From assembly GCA_021205045.1 (NCBI GenBank), contig JAJPYH010000148.1:1-9434 (forward strand): a stretch of 9,434 nucleotides of DNA, in the 5' to 3' direction. Below are positions 1 through 7,353 of the stretch, in pieces. Position numbers and translations under genes: made by a program. The notes under the pieces are model-generated. The model saw only the letters and a list, made by a program, of their open reading frames with translations, had not been told where the DNA came from and ran no database searches. This DNA is from Lachnospiraceae bacterium (GTDB taxonomy: Bacteria; Bacillota; Clostridia; Lachnospirales; Lachnospiraceae). Positions within the stretch are counted from its first letter, which is position 1. Each line of letters starts with the position of its first letter.

Positions 1-79
1 TGGGACATTTTCTCTTGTGGTATATAAGGACATTATCATAAATGGCTTATAAAGTAGCCCATTCAGGGATTTTTTGGGC

Positions 80-108
80 TTGACATGCAATTATTTTTCT
101 ATTAGAAT
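80..108 (+). promoter_or_regulatory. Sigma-A type promoter of the rpmH operon
   Basis: A perfect -35 box TTGACA (80-85) is followed by exactly 17 bases and the -10 box TAGAAT (103-108), five of six to consensus. Transcription would begin near 114-116 and give a leader of about 80 nt before rpmH. A strong housekeeping promoter is expected here because L34 is needed in ribosomal amounts. The 79 bases to the left are AT-rich. I see no gene and no convincing DnaA box in them, only a 7-bp direct repeat GGACATT (3-9 and 28-34). Confidence 0.85.
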
Positions 109-139
109 AAGTGCGAATTTCCAATACAGACGGCGGTAG

Positions 140-159
140 TTTGTCCATTGCCGGACGAA
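140..159 (+). other. Possible leader hairpin upstream of rpmH
   Basis: In the rpmH leader TTTGTCC (140-146) can pair with GGACGAA (153-159), with one T-G pair, around the loop ATTGCC. A competing pairing CGGC (131-134) with GCCG (150-153) uses part of the same bases. The hairpin ends about 20 nt before the ribosome binding site, so it could tune rpmH translation or RNA stability. This rests only on pairing by eye in one sequence. Confidence 0.3.
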
Positions 160-197
160 AGTATTATTTTAGAAAGATAAAAGGAGGTGTATCAGGT

Positions 198-332
198 ATG
201 GGACCGACATATAATCCACATAAAAGGCACAGGGCCAGAGTTCATGGCTTCAGAGCGCGTATGAGTACAAAAGGCGGAAGAAACGTTTTGGCCAGAAGAC
301 GCGCAAAGGGAAAAAAAGTATTATCTGCATAG
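198..332 (+). CDS. rpmH: 50S ribosomal protein L34
   Basis: This is the small basic protein L34 of the large ribosomal subunit, which contacts 23S rRNA. The product is 44 residues, the usual length, and carries the family core HGFRARMSTKGGRNVLARRR followed by the AKGKKVLSA end. The frame stays open back to a GTG at 111, but the ATG at 198 is chosen because AAAGGAGGT (179-187) lies at ideal distance and the 29 extra upstream codons have no counterpart in L34. The N-terminus (MGPTYNPHKRHRARV) differs somewhat from the common MKRTFQPNxRKR form but keeps the pattern. It is first in the operon behind the promoter at 80-108, and a terminator begins at its stop codon. Confidence 0.96.
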   Translation: MGPTYNPHKRHRARVHGFRARMSTKGGRNVLARRRAKGKKVLSA

Positions 333-356
333 GTCACAGTTTGTGACCTATTTTTT
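330..356 (+). terminator. Intrinsic terminator/attenuator between rpmH and rnpA
   Basis: A perfect 9-bp stem TAGGTCACA (330-338) / TGTGACCTA (342-350) with a 3-base loop is followed by T6 (351-356). The stem begins with the rpmH stop codon itself. It probably ends most transcripts after rpmH while letting some continue into rnpA, giving far more L34 than RNase P protein. A ribosome terminating on rpmH would cover the left arm, so termination may depend on rpmH translation; that last point is inference. Confidence 0.8.
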
Positions 357-367
357 ATCTGTGACTC

Positions 368-739
368 ATGAATTTTACAGAATCGCTAAAAAAAAATGAG
401 GATTTCCTGAAAGTTTACAGAAATGGCAGGTCTTTCGCAAACAGGAGCCTGGTAATGTATGTATTGGAAAATGGGACAGGCCGCAACAGACTGGGAATAT
501 CCGTCAGCAAAAAAATAGGAAACAGTGTTGTCAGACACAGAGTCAAAAGACTCGTCAAAGAAAGCTACAGGTTACATGAAGACTTATTCAATAGTGGTTT
601 GGATATGGTAATCGTAGCGCGCCGGAGTGCGGCAGCCGCAGGTTATAAAGAGGCTGAGGGTGCACTTCTACATCTTGCAAGGCTTCACGGAATTATAAGC
701 GGAAAAGTGGAGAGTCCTGATTCTCAGGGACTGAACTGA
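368..739 (+). CDS. rnpA: Ribonuclease P protein component
   Basis: This is the protein subunit (about 14 kDa) of RNase P. It binds the catalytic RNA and pre-tRNA leaders for 5' maturation of tRNAs. The 123-residue product has the typical N-terminus with SLKKNEDFLKVYRNG and the RNR signature region at about residues 39-61 (RNRLGISVSKKIGNSVVRHR followed by VKR), containing the conserved basic helix. Length is close to the usual 110-125. The ATG at 368 fits the family N-terminus, yet no Shine-Dalgarno-like sequence precedes it: the 17 bases before it are the T-run of the rpmH terminator plus ATCTGTGACTC. Low translation and read-through transcription would both keep RnpA scarce. The C-terminal 15 residues are not conserved. 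Confidence 0.95.
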   Translation: MNFTESLKKNEDFLKVYRNGRSFANRSLVMYVLENGTGRNRLGISVSKKIGNSVVRHRVKRLVKESYRLHEDLFNSGLDMVIVARRSAAAAGYKEAEGALLHLARLHGIISGKVESPDSQGLN

Positions 740-762
740 CCGCAGGCTGGAGCAATTTCGAA

Positions 763-975
763 ATGATGAAGAAATTTTGTATCAGGCTCATCAGATTATA
801 TCAGAAATACCTGTCTCCGTTGAAAAGAACCAGATGCCCCTATGTTCCTACCTGTTCTCAATACGGGATCGAGGCCATATCCAAGTATGGCGTTATTAAA
901 GGAGGACTTCTCACATTATGGAGAATTTTAAGGTGCAATCCGTTTTCACACGGAGGATATGATCCGGTTCCATGA
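763..975 (+). CDS. yidD: Membrane protein insertion efficiency factor YidD
   Basis: YidD is a small membrane-associated protein that assists YidC-dependent insertion. The 70-residue product has the complete family pattern: IRLYQKYLSP near residues 10-19, CPYVPTCSQYG (25-35) with both conserved cysteines, RCNPFSHGGYDPVP (57-70) with the third cysteine, and an amphipathic N-terminus. The ATG at 763 is preferred over the adjacent ATG at 766 because GGAG (749-752) is ten bases upstream. It lies 23 bases after rnpA and 17 before yidC, in the standard order rnpA-yidD-yidC. Confidence 0.95.
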   Translation: MMKKFCIRLIRLYQKYLSPLKRTRCPYVPTCSQYGIEAISKYGVIKGGLLTLWRILRCNPFSHGGYDPVP

Positions 976-992
976 GCATCTAAGGAGGTTTC

Positions 993-2396
993 ATGCAGGG
1001 TATTTTACTGACCAGGGCCAATGGTATCCTAAAACCGATATGTTGGGTTCTTGGCGAAATCATGAACGGAATATTCAATGTACTCGATCTGATCGGGATT
1101 CCCAATGTGGGCTTGTCTATTCTGTTATTCACGTTGATTGTGTATCTTTTGATGTTGCCTCTGAATGTGAAGCAGCAGAAGTTTTCCAAACTCTCCGCTA
1201 TTATGAATCCGGAGATCGAGGCCATCAGGAAGAAGTATCAGGGAAAAACGGACAATGATTCCATGATGAAGCAGCAGGCGGAGACGAAAGCCGTATATGA
1301 TAAATACGGCGTATCTCAGACAGGCTCCTGCGTACAGCTTCTGATTCAGATGCCGATTTTGTTTTCTCTGTACCGTATCATCTATGCCATGCCGGCTTAT
1401 GTGAGCAAGCTGAAGGATGCTTACACAGGGCTTGTAATGCAGCTGATAAATGTAGATGGAGTAGCGGAGATTTTGCAGGGATTTTCCAATTCCTCCCGTT
1501 ACAGCAGTCAGTTTACCAATGAGTCATATCTGGCGGGAGATGTGGAGTACATTTCCAATACCTTTATTGACTGTCTGAATATGGCGACTCCCACAGAGTG
1601 GGAAAGCCTGGCGGATGCTTTTCCGAATCTTGCGTCAGAAATCAACAGCACTTATGAGGTTATCTCGCGTTATAATAATTTTCTTGGCGTGAATATCGGC
1701 AATACTCCTGCCAATCTGTTCAGTCAGGGATTTTCAAACGGCACTTATCTGATGTGCTTTATAGCAATTCTGATTCCTGTGCTGGCTGCGGCAACGCAGT
1801 GGCTGAATACTAAGCTGATGCCTCAGACCAATACTGATAACAGTTCTGATTCCACGGCAAATTCCATGGCGCGGAGCATGAAGACCATGAATACTTTGAT
1901 GCCTTTGATGAGTGCCTGGTTCTGTTTCTCATTCCAGATCGGTATTGGTATTTACTGGATTGGCGGTGCTGTTTTCAGAAGTATTCAGCAGGTTGCCATC
2001 AATAAGTATCTGGATAAAACGCTGGATTATCAGAAACTGATTGAGCAAAACAAAGACAAGGCTGCGCAAAAGCAGGAAAAATATCAGGAAAAGCAGAAAA
2101 AGAGAGCAGACACTATTAATTCTTTACAGGATCAGGCCAACAGAAATACAAAGAAGATCAGTGCCAGAGCCAATATGGCTGTACAGCCTCGTATGAGTGA
2201 GGAAGAGAGAGAAGAGAGGATGAAGGAGGTTCAGAAGTATCAGAAGAATACCTCCGCAGGCAGCATCTCCTCCAGAGCTAATCTGGTGAGAGAGTATAAT
2301 AACTCAGTCAATGAGGGCGGGACTGTTTCTAATAACAGTAAAAATGCTGGTAACGGCAATGGCTCTAATAGCAGTAAAAAATCAGGCAAGAAATAA
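993..2396 (+). CDS. yidC: Membrane protein insertase YidC/SpoIIIJ/Oxa1 family
   Basis: YidC is an integral membrane insertase and chaperone working alone or with SecYEG. The product is 467 residues, much longer than Bacillus SpoIIIJ (about 260). A hydrophobic N-terminus (about 12-31) is followed by membrane segments near 39-57, 110-135, 251-270 and a pair within about 300-336. The motif MNPEIEAIRKKY (71-82) begins the cytoplasmic coiled hairpin and GSCVQLLIQMPILFSLYR (111-128) is a family hallmark. The extra length is an insertion at about 138-247, predicted extracytoplasmic, and a 125-residue basic tail (340-467) rich in Lys, Gln and Glu ending KKSGKK, suited to ribosome binding. No lipobox is seen. 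Where Gram-positive YidC has an arginine in the first core membrane segment (GLSIIIVTxLIR), this protein has Tyr51. AAGGAGGT (982-989) lies only three bases before the ATG. Confidence 0.95.
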   Translation: MQGILLTRANGILKPICWVLGEIMNGIFNVLDLIGIPNVGLSILLFTLIVYLLMLPLNVKQQKFSKLSAIMNPEIEAIRKKYQGKTDNDSMMKQQAETKAVYDKYGVSQTGSCVQLLIQMPILFSLYRIIYAMPAYVSKLKDAYTGLVMQLINVDGVAEILQGFSNSSRYSSQFTNESYLAGDVEYISNTFIDCLNMATPTEWESLADAFPNLASEINSTYEVISRYNNFLGVNIGNTPANLFSQGFSNGTYLMCFIAILIPVLAAATQWLNTKLMPQTNTDNSSDSTANSMARSMKTMNTLMPLMSAWFCFSFQIGIGIYWIGGAVFRSIQQVAINKYLDKTLDYQKLIEQNKDKAAQKQEKYQEKQKKRADTINSLQDQANRNTKKISARANMAVQPRMSEEEREERMKEVQKYQKNTSAGSISSRANLVREYNNSVNEGGTVSNNSKNAGNGNGSNSSKKSGKK

Positions 2397-2410
2397 GTGA
2401 GGGTAAAAGA

Positions 2411-3100
2411 ATGGATTTTATAGAAGTTTCCGCAAAAAATGTTACTGATGCGGTCACAGAGGCCTGCATGCAGTTGTCTACTACCAGTGAAATGCTGGAA
2501 TATGAAGTGTTGGATGAGGGAAAGACGGGAGTTTTTGGTATCGGCTCCAGACCCGCTGTGATCAGAGCCAGGGTAAAGGCAACTTTGTCGGATCATGTGA
2601 AAGCTTTTCTGAATGATGTGTTTGCCGCCATGGGTTCTGAGGTTTTAGTCACCGTTAATTATAATGAAGAAGAGAAAACTGTAGATGTTGATCTGAAGGG
2701 TGATGACATGGGGTTGCTGATCGGAAAACGTGGTCAGACCCTGGATTCTCTTCAGTATCTGGTATCTCTTGTAGTAAACAAGAATTCTGATGAGTATATT
2801 CGTGTCAAGGTTGATACGGAAAATTACAGGCAGAGAAGGAAGGAAACACTTGAAAATCTGGCAAAGAATATTGCTTCCAAGGTAAAGAGAACCGGCAGGA
2901 GCGTATCTTTGGAGCCCATGAATCCCTACGAGAGAAGGATTATTCATGCAACATTGCAGAATGATAAGTATGTGACTACGCATAGTGAAGGCAATGAGCC
3001 TTACAGGAGAGTTGTTGTAACACCTAAGGGAAATTACAGACCTGAGGGCAGGGAGAGGAGATACAACAGCCGCCCGAGACGTCAGAGTTACAGTGACTGA
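2411..3100 (+). CDS. jag: Jag/KhpB RNA-binding protein (Jag-N, KH, R3H domains)
   Basis: This is the SpoIIIJ-associated protein Jag (KhpB/EloR), a cytoplasmic RNA-binding protein that in Gram-positives partners with KhpA and influences cell elongation and many transcripts. The 229 residues show a Jag-N domain (about 1-52, with KTGVFGIGSRPAVIR at 38-52), a KH domain with the GxxG loop GKRG (105-108) in LIGKRGQTLDSLQYL, and an R3H domain with R175 and H179 in ERRIIH. The tail (from about 207) is rich in Arg, Tyr and Ser and probably disordered. It starts 14 bases after yidC with TGAGGG seven bases upstream of the ATG, so the two are co-transcribed and possibly functionally linked at the insertase. 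It is the last gene before a strong terminator. Confidence 0.94.
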   Translation: MDFIEVSAKNVTDAVTEACMQLSTTSEMLEYEVLDEGKTGVFGIGSRPAVIRARVKATLSDHVKAFLNDVFAAMGSEVLVTVNYNEEEKTVDVDLKGDDMGLLIGKRGQTLDSLQYLVSLVVNKNSDEYIRVKVDTENYRQRRKETLENLAKNIASKVKRTGRSVSLEPMNPYERRIIHATLQNDKYVTTHSEGNEPYRRVVVTPKGNYRPEGRERRYNSRPRRQSYSD

Positions 3101-3122
3101 TATAGGATGAAATAATAGTGAT

Positions 3123-3157
3123 GGAAAAACCGGGGATGTTTCTCCGGTTTTTCTTTT
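3123..3157 (+). terminator. Intrinsic terminator ending the rpmH-jag operon
   Basis: AAAAACCGGGGA (3125-3136) pairs with TCTCCGGTTTTT (3141-3152) across the loop TGTT, with one G-T pair; a G-C and a G-T pair can extend the base. The right arm ends in T5 followed by C and T4. The A-rich left foot means it may also act for transcription from the other side. The remaining 63 bases before mnmE presumably hold its promoter, but I could not find a clean -35/-10 pair there. Confidence 0.88.
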
Positions 3158-3220
3158 CATAAATGTAATTTTGTGGTATTGTTTTGAAGTAAAAAGGAGT
3201 CGTCTGAAAAGGAAAATATT

Positions 3221-4633
3221 ATGGCGTATAAGACAGATACTATTGCGACAATTTCTACAGGATTGAGTGATTCAGGAATTGGTATTGTGAGGGTCAGCGG
3301 GGAAGACGCAATTACAATTGTTGACAGGATATTCAGAAGCCCGAAGGAGGGCAAAAGTCTGGCCAAAGTGAAGGGCAATACGATTCATTATGGTTTTATA
3401 TATGATGAAAATAAACTGATTGATGAAGTAATGGCGGTTGTACTGAAGGCTCCCAGAAGCTATACCACGGAAAATACTGTAGAGATTAATTGTCACGGCG
3501 GTGTACTGATGGTACAGAAAATTCTGGAGACAGTATTAAAGACCGGGGCTCGTATGGCAGAGCCTGGGGAATTTACAAAAAGGGCATTTTTGAATGGAAG
3601 GATTGATCTATCCAGGGCAGAGGCTGTTATTGATGTGATTCATTCTCAGAACGAGTATGCTCTTCGTGCTGGTACAAATCAACTGAGAGGAAATTTATAT
3701 GAGGCAGTTTCTCAGATGAGAAAAAAGCTGATCTATGAGATTGCTTTTATTGAGTCGGCTATTGATGATCCTGAGCATATCAGTCTGGATGGGTTTTATG
3801 ATAGAATTATTAAAATTGTAACAGAACTGATTGAAGAAATTGAAAAGATGATTCAGTCGGCTGACAGTGGTAAACTGATTAAGGAGGGAATTCGTACAGT
3901 TATTCTGGGAAAGCCAAATGTAGGAAAGAGTTCCCTGATGAATCTGATCGTTGGATCTGAGAAGGCTATTGTAACAAATGTAGCCGGGACGACCAGAGAT
4001 GTGCTGGAGGAAAATATCAGAATTCATGGTCTGGGTTTGAATATTGTGGATACTGCAGGTATTCGGAATACTGAGGATGTTGTAGAAAAAATTGGCGTGG
4101 AAAGAGCTTTGTCCTGTGCAGAAAGTGCGGATCTGATTGTTTATGTTGTGGACAGTTCTACCGAGTTGGATGCTAATGATTTTGATATTATTGATTTTAT
4201 CAGAGATAAGAAGGTTATTATTTTATTAAATAAGTCTGATATGAAGGAAATAACGGATGAGAATGATTTAAGATCTGCCATAGAAGGCAGGTTTAAAAAT
4301 ATATCATCTGATGACGTTGTCATGATTAAAACTTCCGCAAAGGACAGGACAGGCCTGGATGAGTTTGAAACTGCAGTGAGAAATATGTTTTTCCAGGGAA
4401 AGATTCCCATGGATGATGAAATTGTCATTACTAATTTACGGCATAAGGAAGCTTTGATGGATGCCTGCGACAGTTTGAAACTTGTGTTGAAGGCAGCCAG
4501 AGAGGAAATGCCGGAAGATTTTCTCAGTATTGATCTGATGAACGCCTATTCTTCTCTGGGATATATTATCGGAGAAGAGGTTGGGGATGATTTGATTAAC
4601 GAAATATTCTCAAAGTTTTGTATGGGAAAGTGA
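3221..4633 (+). CDS. mnmE: tRNA modification GTPase MnmE
   Basis: MnmE, with MnmG, installs the (carboxymethyl)aminomethyl group on C5 of wobble uridine 34 in certain tRNAs, using a folate-derived one-carbon unit and GTP-driven movement. The 470 residues show an N-terminal folate-binding domain (about 1-120, with SGIGIVRVSG and AEPGEFTKRAFLNGRIDL), a helical domain, an inserted G domain and the C-terminal catalytic cysteine motif CMGK (467-470). G-domain motifs: GKPNVGKSS (230-238), GTTRD (256-260), DTAG (277-280), NKSD (337-340), SAK (372-374). All key residues are present. The ATG at 3221 has AAAAGGAAA about eight bases upstream; a stronger-looking AAAAAGGAGT (3191-3200) is too far away to serve this start. 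The stop codon overlaps the mnmG start. Confidence 0.97.
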   Translation: MAYKTDTIATISTGLSDSGIGIVRVSGEDAITIVDRIFRSPKEGKSLAKVKGNTIHYGFIYDENKLIDEVMAVVLKAPRSYTTENTVEINCHGGVLMVQKILETVLKTGARMAEPGEFTKRAFLNGRIDLSRAEAVIDVIHSQNEYALRAGTNQLRGNLYEAVSQMRKKLIYEIAFIESAIDDPEHISLDGFYDRIIKIVTELIEEIEKMIQSADSGKLIKEGIRTVILGKPNVGKSSLMNLIVGSEKAIVTNVAGTTRDVLEENIRIHGLGLNIVDTAGIRNTEDVVEKIGVERALSCAESADLIVYVVDSSTELDANDFDIIDFIRDKKVIILLNKSDMKEITDENDLRSAIEGRFKNISSDDVVMIKTSAKDRTGLDEFETAVRNMFFQGKIPMDDEIVITNLRHKEALMDACDSLKLVLKAAREEMPEDFLSIDLMNAYSSLGYIIGEEVGDDLINEIFSKFCMGK

Positions 4634-6522
4634 TGGTATATATTATGCCCGAAATCAGAGAAAAAGTGAATGTATGTGTGATTGGAGCCGGACATGCCGG
4701 TTGTGAGGCGGCGTTAGCCTGTGCAAGACTGGGCCTTGAAACTGTAATATTTACAGTCAGTGTGGACAGTATTGCTCTGATGCCCTGTAATCCGAATATT
4801 GGAGGTTCTTCCAAGGGTCATCTGGTGAGGGAAGTGGATGCCCTGGGCGGGGAAATGGGTAAAAATATTGATAAAACTTTTATTCAGTCTAAAATGCTGA
4901 ATGTTTCAAAAGGGCCGGCAGTTCATTCTCTTCGTGCGCAGGCAGATAAATCGGATTATACCCGTGCCATGCGAAGTGTACTGGAACACCAGGATCATCT
5001 GACAATCAAACAGGCAGAGGTTTGTGATATTTTAACTGAAAACCGTAAGGTTGTTGGTATCAGAACTTTTACCGGAGCAGTTTATGAATGTCAGGCTTTG
5101 ATTGTATGTACTGGTACGTATCTGAATGCGCGCTGTTTGTGCGGAGAAGCTATTACTTATACCGGTCCAAATGGTCTGCAGGTGGCTACTCATCTGTCGG
5201 ACAGCTTGCGATCTCTTGGATTGAAGCTTCGCAGATTTAAAACAGGAACACCTGCCAGAATGTCAGGAGATTCCATTGATTATTCTAAGATGGAGGAGCA
5301 GTTTGGAGATGATCCTATTGTACCTTTTTCTTTCAGTACTGATCCCACTTCCATTCAAAAAAAACAGGTTTCCTGCTGGTTGACATATACGAATGAAGAA
5401 ACCCATAAAATTATACGCGCCAATTTGGACAGATCTCCTATTTATGCAGGGATCATTGAAGGAACTGGTCCAAGATATTGTCCTTCTATTGAAGACAAGG
5501 TAGTAAAGTTTGCGGATAAGGACAGGCACCAGGTATTCCTGGAGCCGGAAGGAATTCATACCAGTGAGATGTATGTGGGAGGAATGTCTTCTTCACTTCC
5601 TGAGGATGTTCAGTTAGCTATGTATCGTACTGTTCCGGGACTGGAACATTGCAAGATTGTGAGAAATGCGTACGCTATCGAGTATGATTGTATTGATCCT
5701 ATGGAATTGTACGCTACGCTGGAAACAAAAAAAATATCCGGGCTCTTCTGTGCCGGGCAGATCAATGGAAGCTCCGGCTATGAGGAGGCCGCAGCTCAGG
5801 GCATTATGGCAGGTATTAATGCTTCACAGTTCTGTAAAGGAAAAGAACAGATCATTCTGGATCGGTCTCAGGCATATATAGGTGTTTTGATTGATGATCT
5901 GGTGACTAAGGAAAACTTTGAACCGTATCGGATGATGACTTCCAGGGCTGAATATCGTTTGTTGCTCAGGCAGGATAATGCCGATTTACGTTTAAGAGAA
6001 ATTGGCTATCAGGTTGGTCTGGTCAGTGAGGAAGATTATCATCATACTTTAGAAAAGAAGAAGATGATTGATGATGAAGTGGTTCGTCTGAAGCATGTAG
6101 TAATCGGTGCAAGCAAAGATCATCAGATTTTTTTTGACAGGCATGGCAGCAGTCAGCTTAAAATAGGTACCAGTCTGGCAGAACTGATGTGTCGTCCGGA
6201 ATTGTCTTATGATATTCTGGCAGAATTGGATCCATTAAGGAAACCTCTGCCCCGTGAGGTAATTGACCAGGTACAGATTGAAATTAAATATGAAGGCTAT
6301 CTGGAACGTCAATCCCGTCAGGTTGAGCAATTTAAAAAAATGGAAAAGAAGAAGATTCCTGTGAATTTTGATTATGATCAGGTGCCGAGTCTCAGACTGG
6401 AAGCCAGGCAGAAACTCAAAAAGTTTCAGCCTGTTAATATTGGACAGGCCAGCCGGATCAGTGGTGTTTCTCCAGCAGACATTAGTGTGTTGCTTGTTTA
6501 TATGGAGACAAAGCAAAAATGA
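4633..6522 (+). CDS. mnmG: tRNA uridine-5-carboxymethylaminomethyl modification enzyme MnmG
   Basis: MnmG (GidA) is the FAD/NADH-dependent partner of MnmE in wobble-uridine modification. From the ATG at 4633 the product is 629 residues, the usual size. It has the dinucleotide-binding loop GAGHAGCEAA (18-27), CNPNIGGSSKGHLVREVD (52-69), the conserved-cysteine motifs CWLTYTNEETH (C248) and RYCPSIEDKV (C283), and INGSSGYEEAAAQG (377-390). A helical C-terminal domain that binds tRNA and MnmE follows. Start choice: an in-frame TTG exists at 4618, but the ATG at 4633 shares its A with the mnmE stop (TGATG), a typical re-initiation arrangement giving equal amounts of the two partners. The ATG at 4645 (625 residues) is the alternative, though no clear ribosome site precedes it. 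Confidence 0.97.
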   Translation: MVYIMPEIREKVNVCVIGAGHAGCEAALACARLGLETVIFTVSVDSIALMPCNPNIGGSSKGHLVREVDALGGEMGKNIDKTFIQSKMLNVSKGPAVHSLRAQADKSDYTRAMRSVLEHQDHLTIKQAEVCDILTENRKVVGIRTFTGAVYECQALIVCTGTYLNARCLCGEAITYTGPNGLQVATHLSDSLRSLGLKLRRFKTGTPARMSGDSIDYSKMEEQFGDDPIVPFSFSTDPTSIQKKQVSCWLTYTNEETHKIIRANLDRSPIYAGIIEGTGPRYCPSIEDKVVKFADKDRHQVFLEPEGIHTSEMYVGGMSSSLPEDVQLAMYRTVPGLEHCKIVRNAYAIEYDCIDPMELYATLETKKISGLFCAGQINGSSGYEEAAAQGIMAGINASQFCKGKEQIILDRSQAYIGVLIDDLVTKENFEPYRMMTSRAEYRLLLRQDNADLRLREIGYQVGLVSEEDYHHTLEKKKMIDDEVVRLKHVVIGASKDHQIFFDRHGSSQLKIGTSLAELMCRPELSYDILAELDPLRKPLPREVIDQVQIEIKYEGYLERQSRQVEQFKKMEKKKIPVNFDYDQVPSLRLEARQKLKKFQPVNIGQASRISGVSPADISVLLVYMETKQK

Positions 6523-6559
6523 ATTATCTTTTACCAAAATTTGAAAGGAACATCTGGTT

Positions 6560-7261
6560 ATGGAGAAATATTTCAGTCAGTTTCATATTGAATTAACGGA
6601 AGTGCAGAAGAGACAGTTTCTTCTATATTATCAGCTTTTGATCCAGTGGAATGACGTTATGAATCTGACGGCAATCACAGATTTTGATGAAGTGTGTGAG
6701 AAACACTTTGCTGATAGTATTTCTCTTGTAAATGTTCTTGATGTTTCAAAATGTTCTTCTATGGTAGATGTGGGCACGGGAGCTGGTTTTCCTGGAATTC
6801 CTTTAAAAATCGTTTTTCCACATTTAGAGGTTACTTTAATTGATTCACTTCAAAAACGAGTAAATTTTCTGAATGAAGTAATAAGGCAATTGAATCTGGA
6901 AAATATTAATGCACTCCATGGTCGTGCGGAAGATTTTGCTCATCAAATTGCTTTTCGCGAAAAATATGATCTTTGTGTTAGCAGGGCCGTTGCTAATATG
7001 AATACTTTAAGTGAGTATTGTCTTCCTTTTGTGAAAACGGGAGGTGTTTTTGTACCTTATAAGTCACAGAAAGGTCTGGATGAGATTGACAATGCGACAA
7101 AAGCAATCACAGTTCTGGGTGGAAAGTATCAGGGTAAGACTGAGTTTTTGCTTGGTGAAGAGTATCGTGTACTGTTCGCTATTGAAAAAATAAAACCAAC
7201 TCCAAAAAAATATCCCAGAAAGGCTGGCCTTCCTGCCAAGGACCCCCTCTTTCCAGGTTAA
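6560..7261 (+). CDS. rsmG: 16S rRNA (guanine-N7) methyltransferase RsmG
   Basis: RsmG (GidB) methylates N7 of a guanine in the 530 loop of 16S rRNA (G527 in E. coli numbering) using S-adenosylmethionine. The 233-residue product has WNDVMNLTAI (30-39), the SAM-binding motif VDVGTGAGFPGIPL (69-82), IDSLQKRVNFL (94-104), VSRAVA (140-145) and the C-terminal KYPRKAG motif (217-223). The ATG at 6560 has GAAAGGAA (6543-6550) upstream. It follows mnmG by 37 bases and is probably co-transcribed with it. No hairpin terminator is visible in the 40 bases after its stop. In many relatives parA/parB come next; here they do not. Confidence 0.96.
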   Translation: MEKYFSQFHIELTEVQKRQFLLYYQLLIQWNDVMNLTAITDFDEVCEKHFADSISLVNVLDVSKCSSMVDVGTGAGFPGIPLKIVFPHLEVTLIDSLQKRVNFLNEVIRQLNLENINALHGRAEDFAHQIAFREKYDLCVSRAVANMNTLSEYCLPFVKTGGVFVPYKSQKGLDEIDNATKAITVLGGKYQGKTEFLLGEEYRVLFAIEKIKPTPKKYPRKAGLPAKDPLFPG

Positions 7262-7300
7262 TCTTTCCTTCTTTTATCATGAGTTAGAGGTATCCATATA

Positions 7301-7316
7301 TGTTTCACGTGAAACA
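7301..7316. other. parS centromere site, left copy
   Basis: TGTTTCACGTGAAACA is a perfect 16-bp palindrome identical to the parS consensus bound by ParB/Spo0J. ParB loads here, spreads and recruits SMC/condensin for origin segregation. It lies 39 bases after rsmG, where origin-proximal parS sites are expected in Firmicutes. An identical copy is at 7743-7758. Confidence 0.96.
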
Positions 7317-7324
7317 TTGATATT

Positions 7325-7353
7325 TTTAAAACAACGAAAGGGTGTGATACAAT
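7325..7353 (+). promoter_or_regulatory. Possible extended -10 promoter for the structured region
   Basis: TGATACAAT (7345-7353) contains TACAAT, five of six to the -10 consensus, preceded by TG one base upstream (extended -10). A weak -35 TTTAAA (7325-7330) sits 17 bases before it. Initiation would fall near 7360. It lies just after the left parS site and just before the structured block. If real, the left arm of the outer inverted repeat would be promoter rather than RNA. Confidence 0.35.

Noticed and set aside
1..50. DnaA boxes or origin elements, including TGTGGTATA at 16-24 and TTATCATAA at 34-42
   Set aside because: They match the TTATCCACA consensus at only seven and six of nine positions, with no cluster. 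AT-rich chance matches are likely. The origin may still lie just outside the window.
56..80. AGCCC/GGGCT inverted repeat overlapping the -35 box
   Set aside because: The stem is only 5 bp with a 15-base loop and has no T-run on either strand, so it is too weak to call an operator or a terminator.
111..197. GTG-initiated N-terminal extension of rpmH
   Set aside because: L34 proteins are about 44 residues. The perfect ribosome site is at 179-187, and the GTG lies upstream of, or at, the likely transcription start.
959..1258. Overlapping + strand frame of 99 codons across the yidD/yidC junction
   Set aside because: It is a shadow of yidC in another frame. The yidC frame has clear family motifs and the overlapping product has none.
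3191..3200. Strong ribosome-site-like AAAAAGGAGT upstream of mnmE, suggesting an earlier start or a leader peptide
   Set aside because: No standard start codon follows at a workable distance, and the MnmE N-terminus fits the ATG at 3221 with its nearer AAAAGGAAA.
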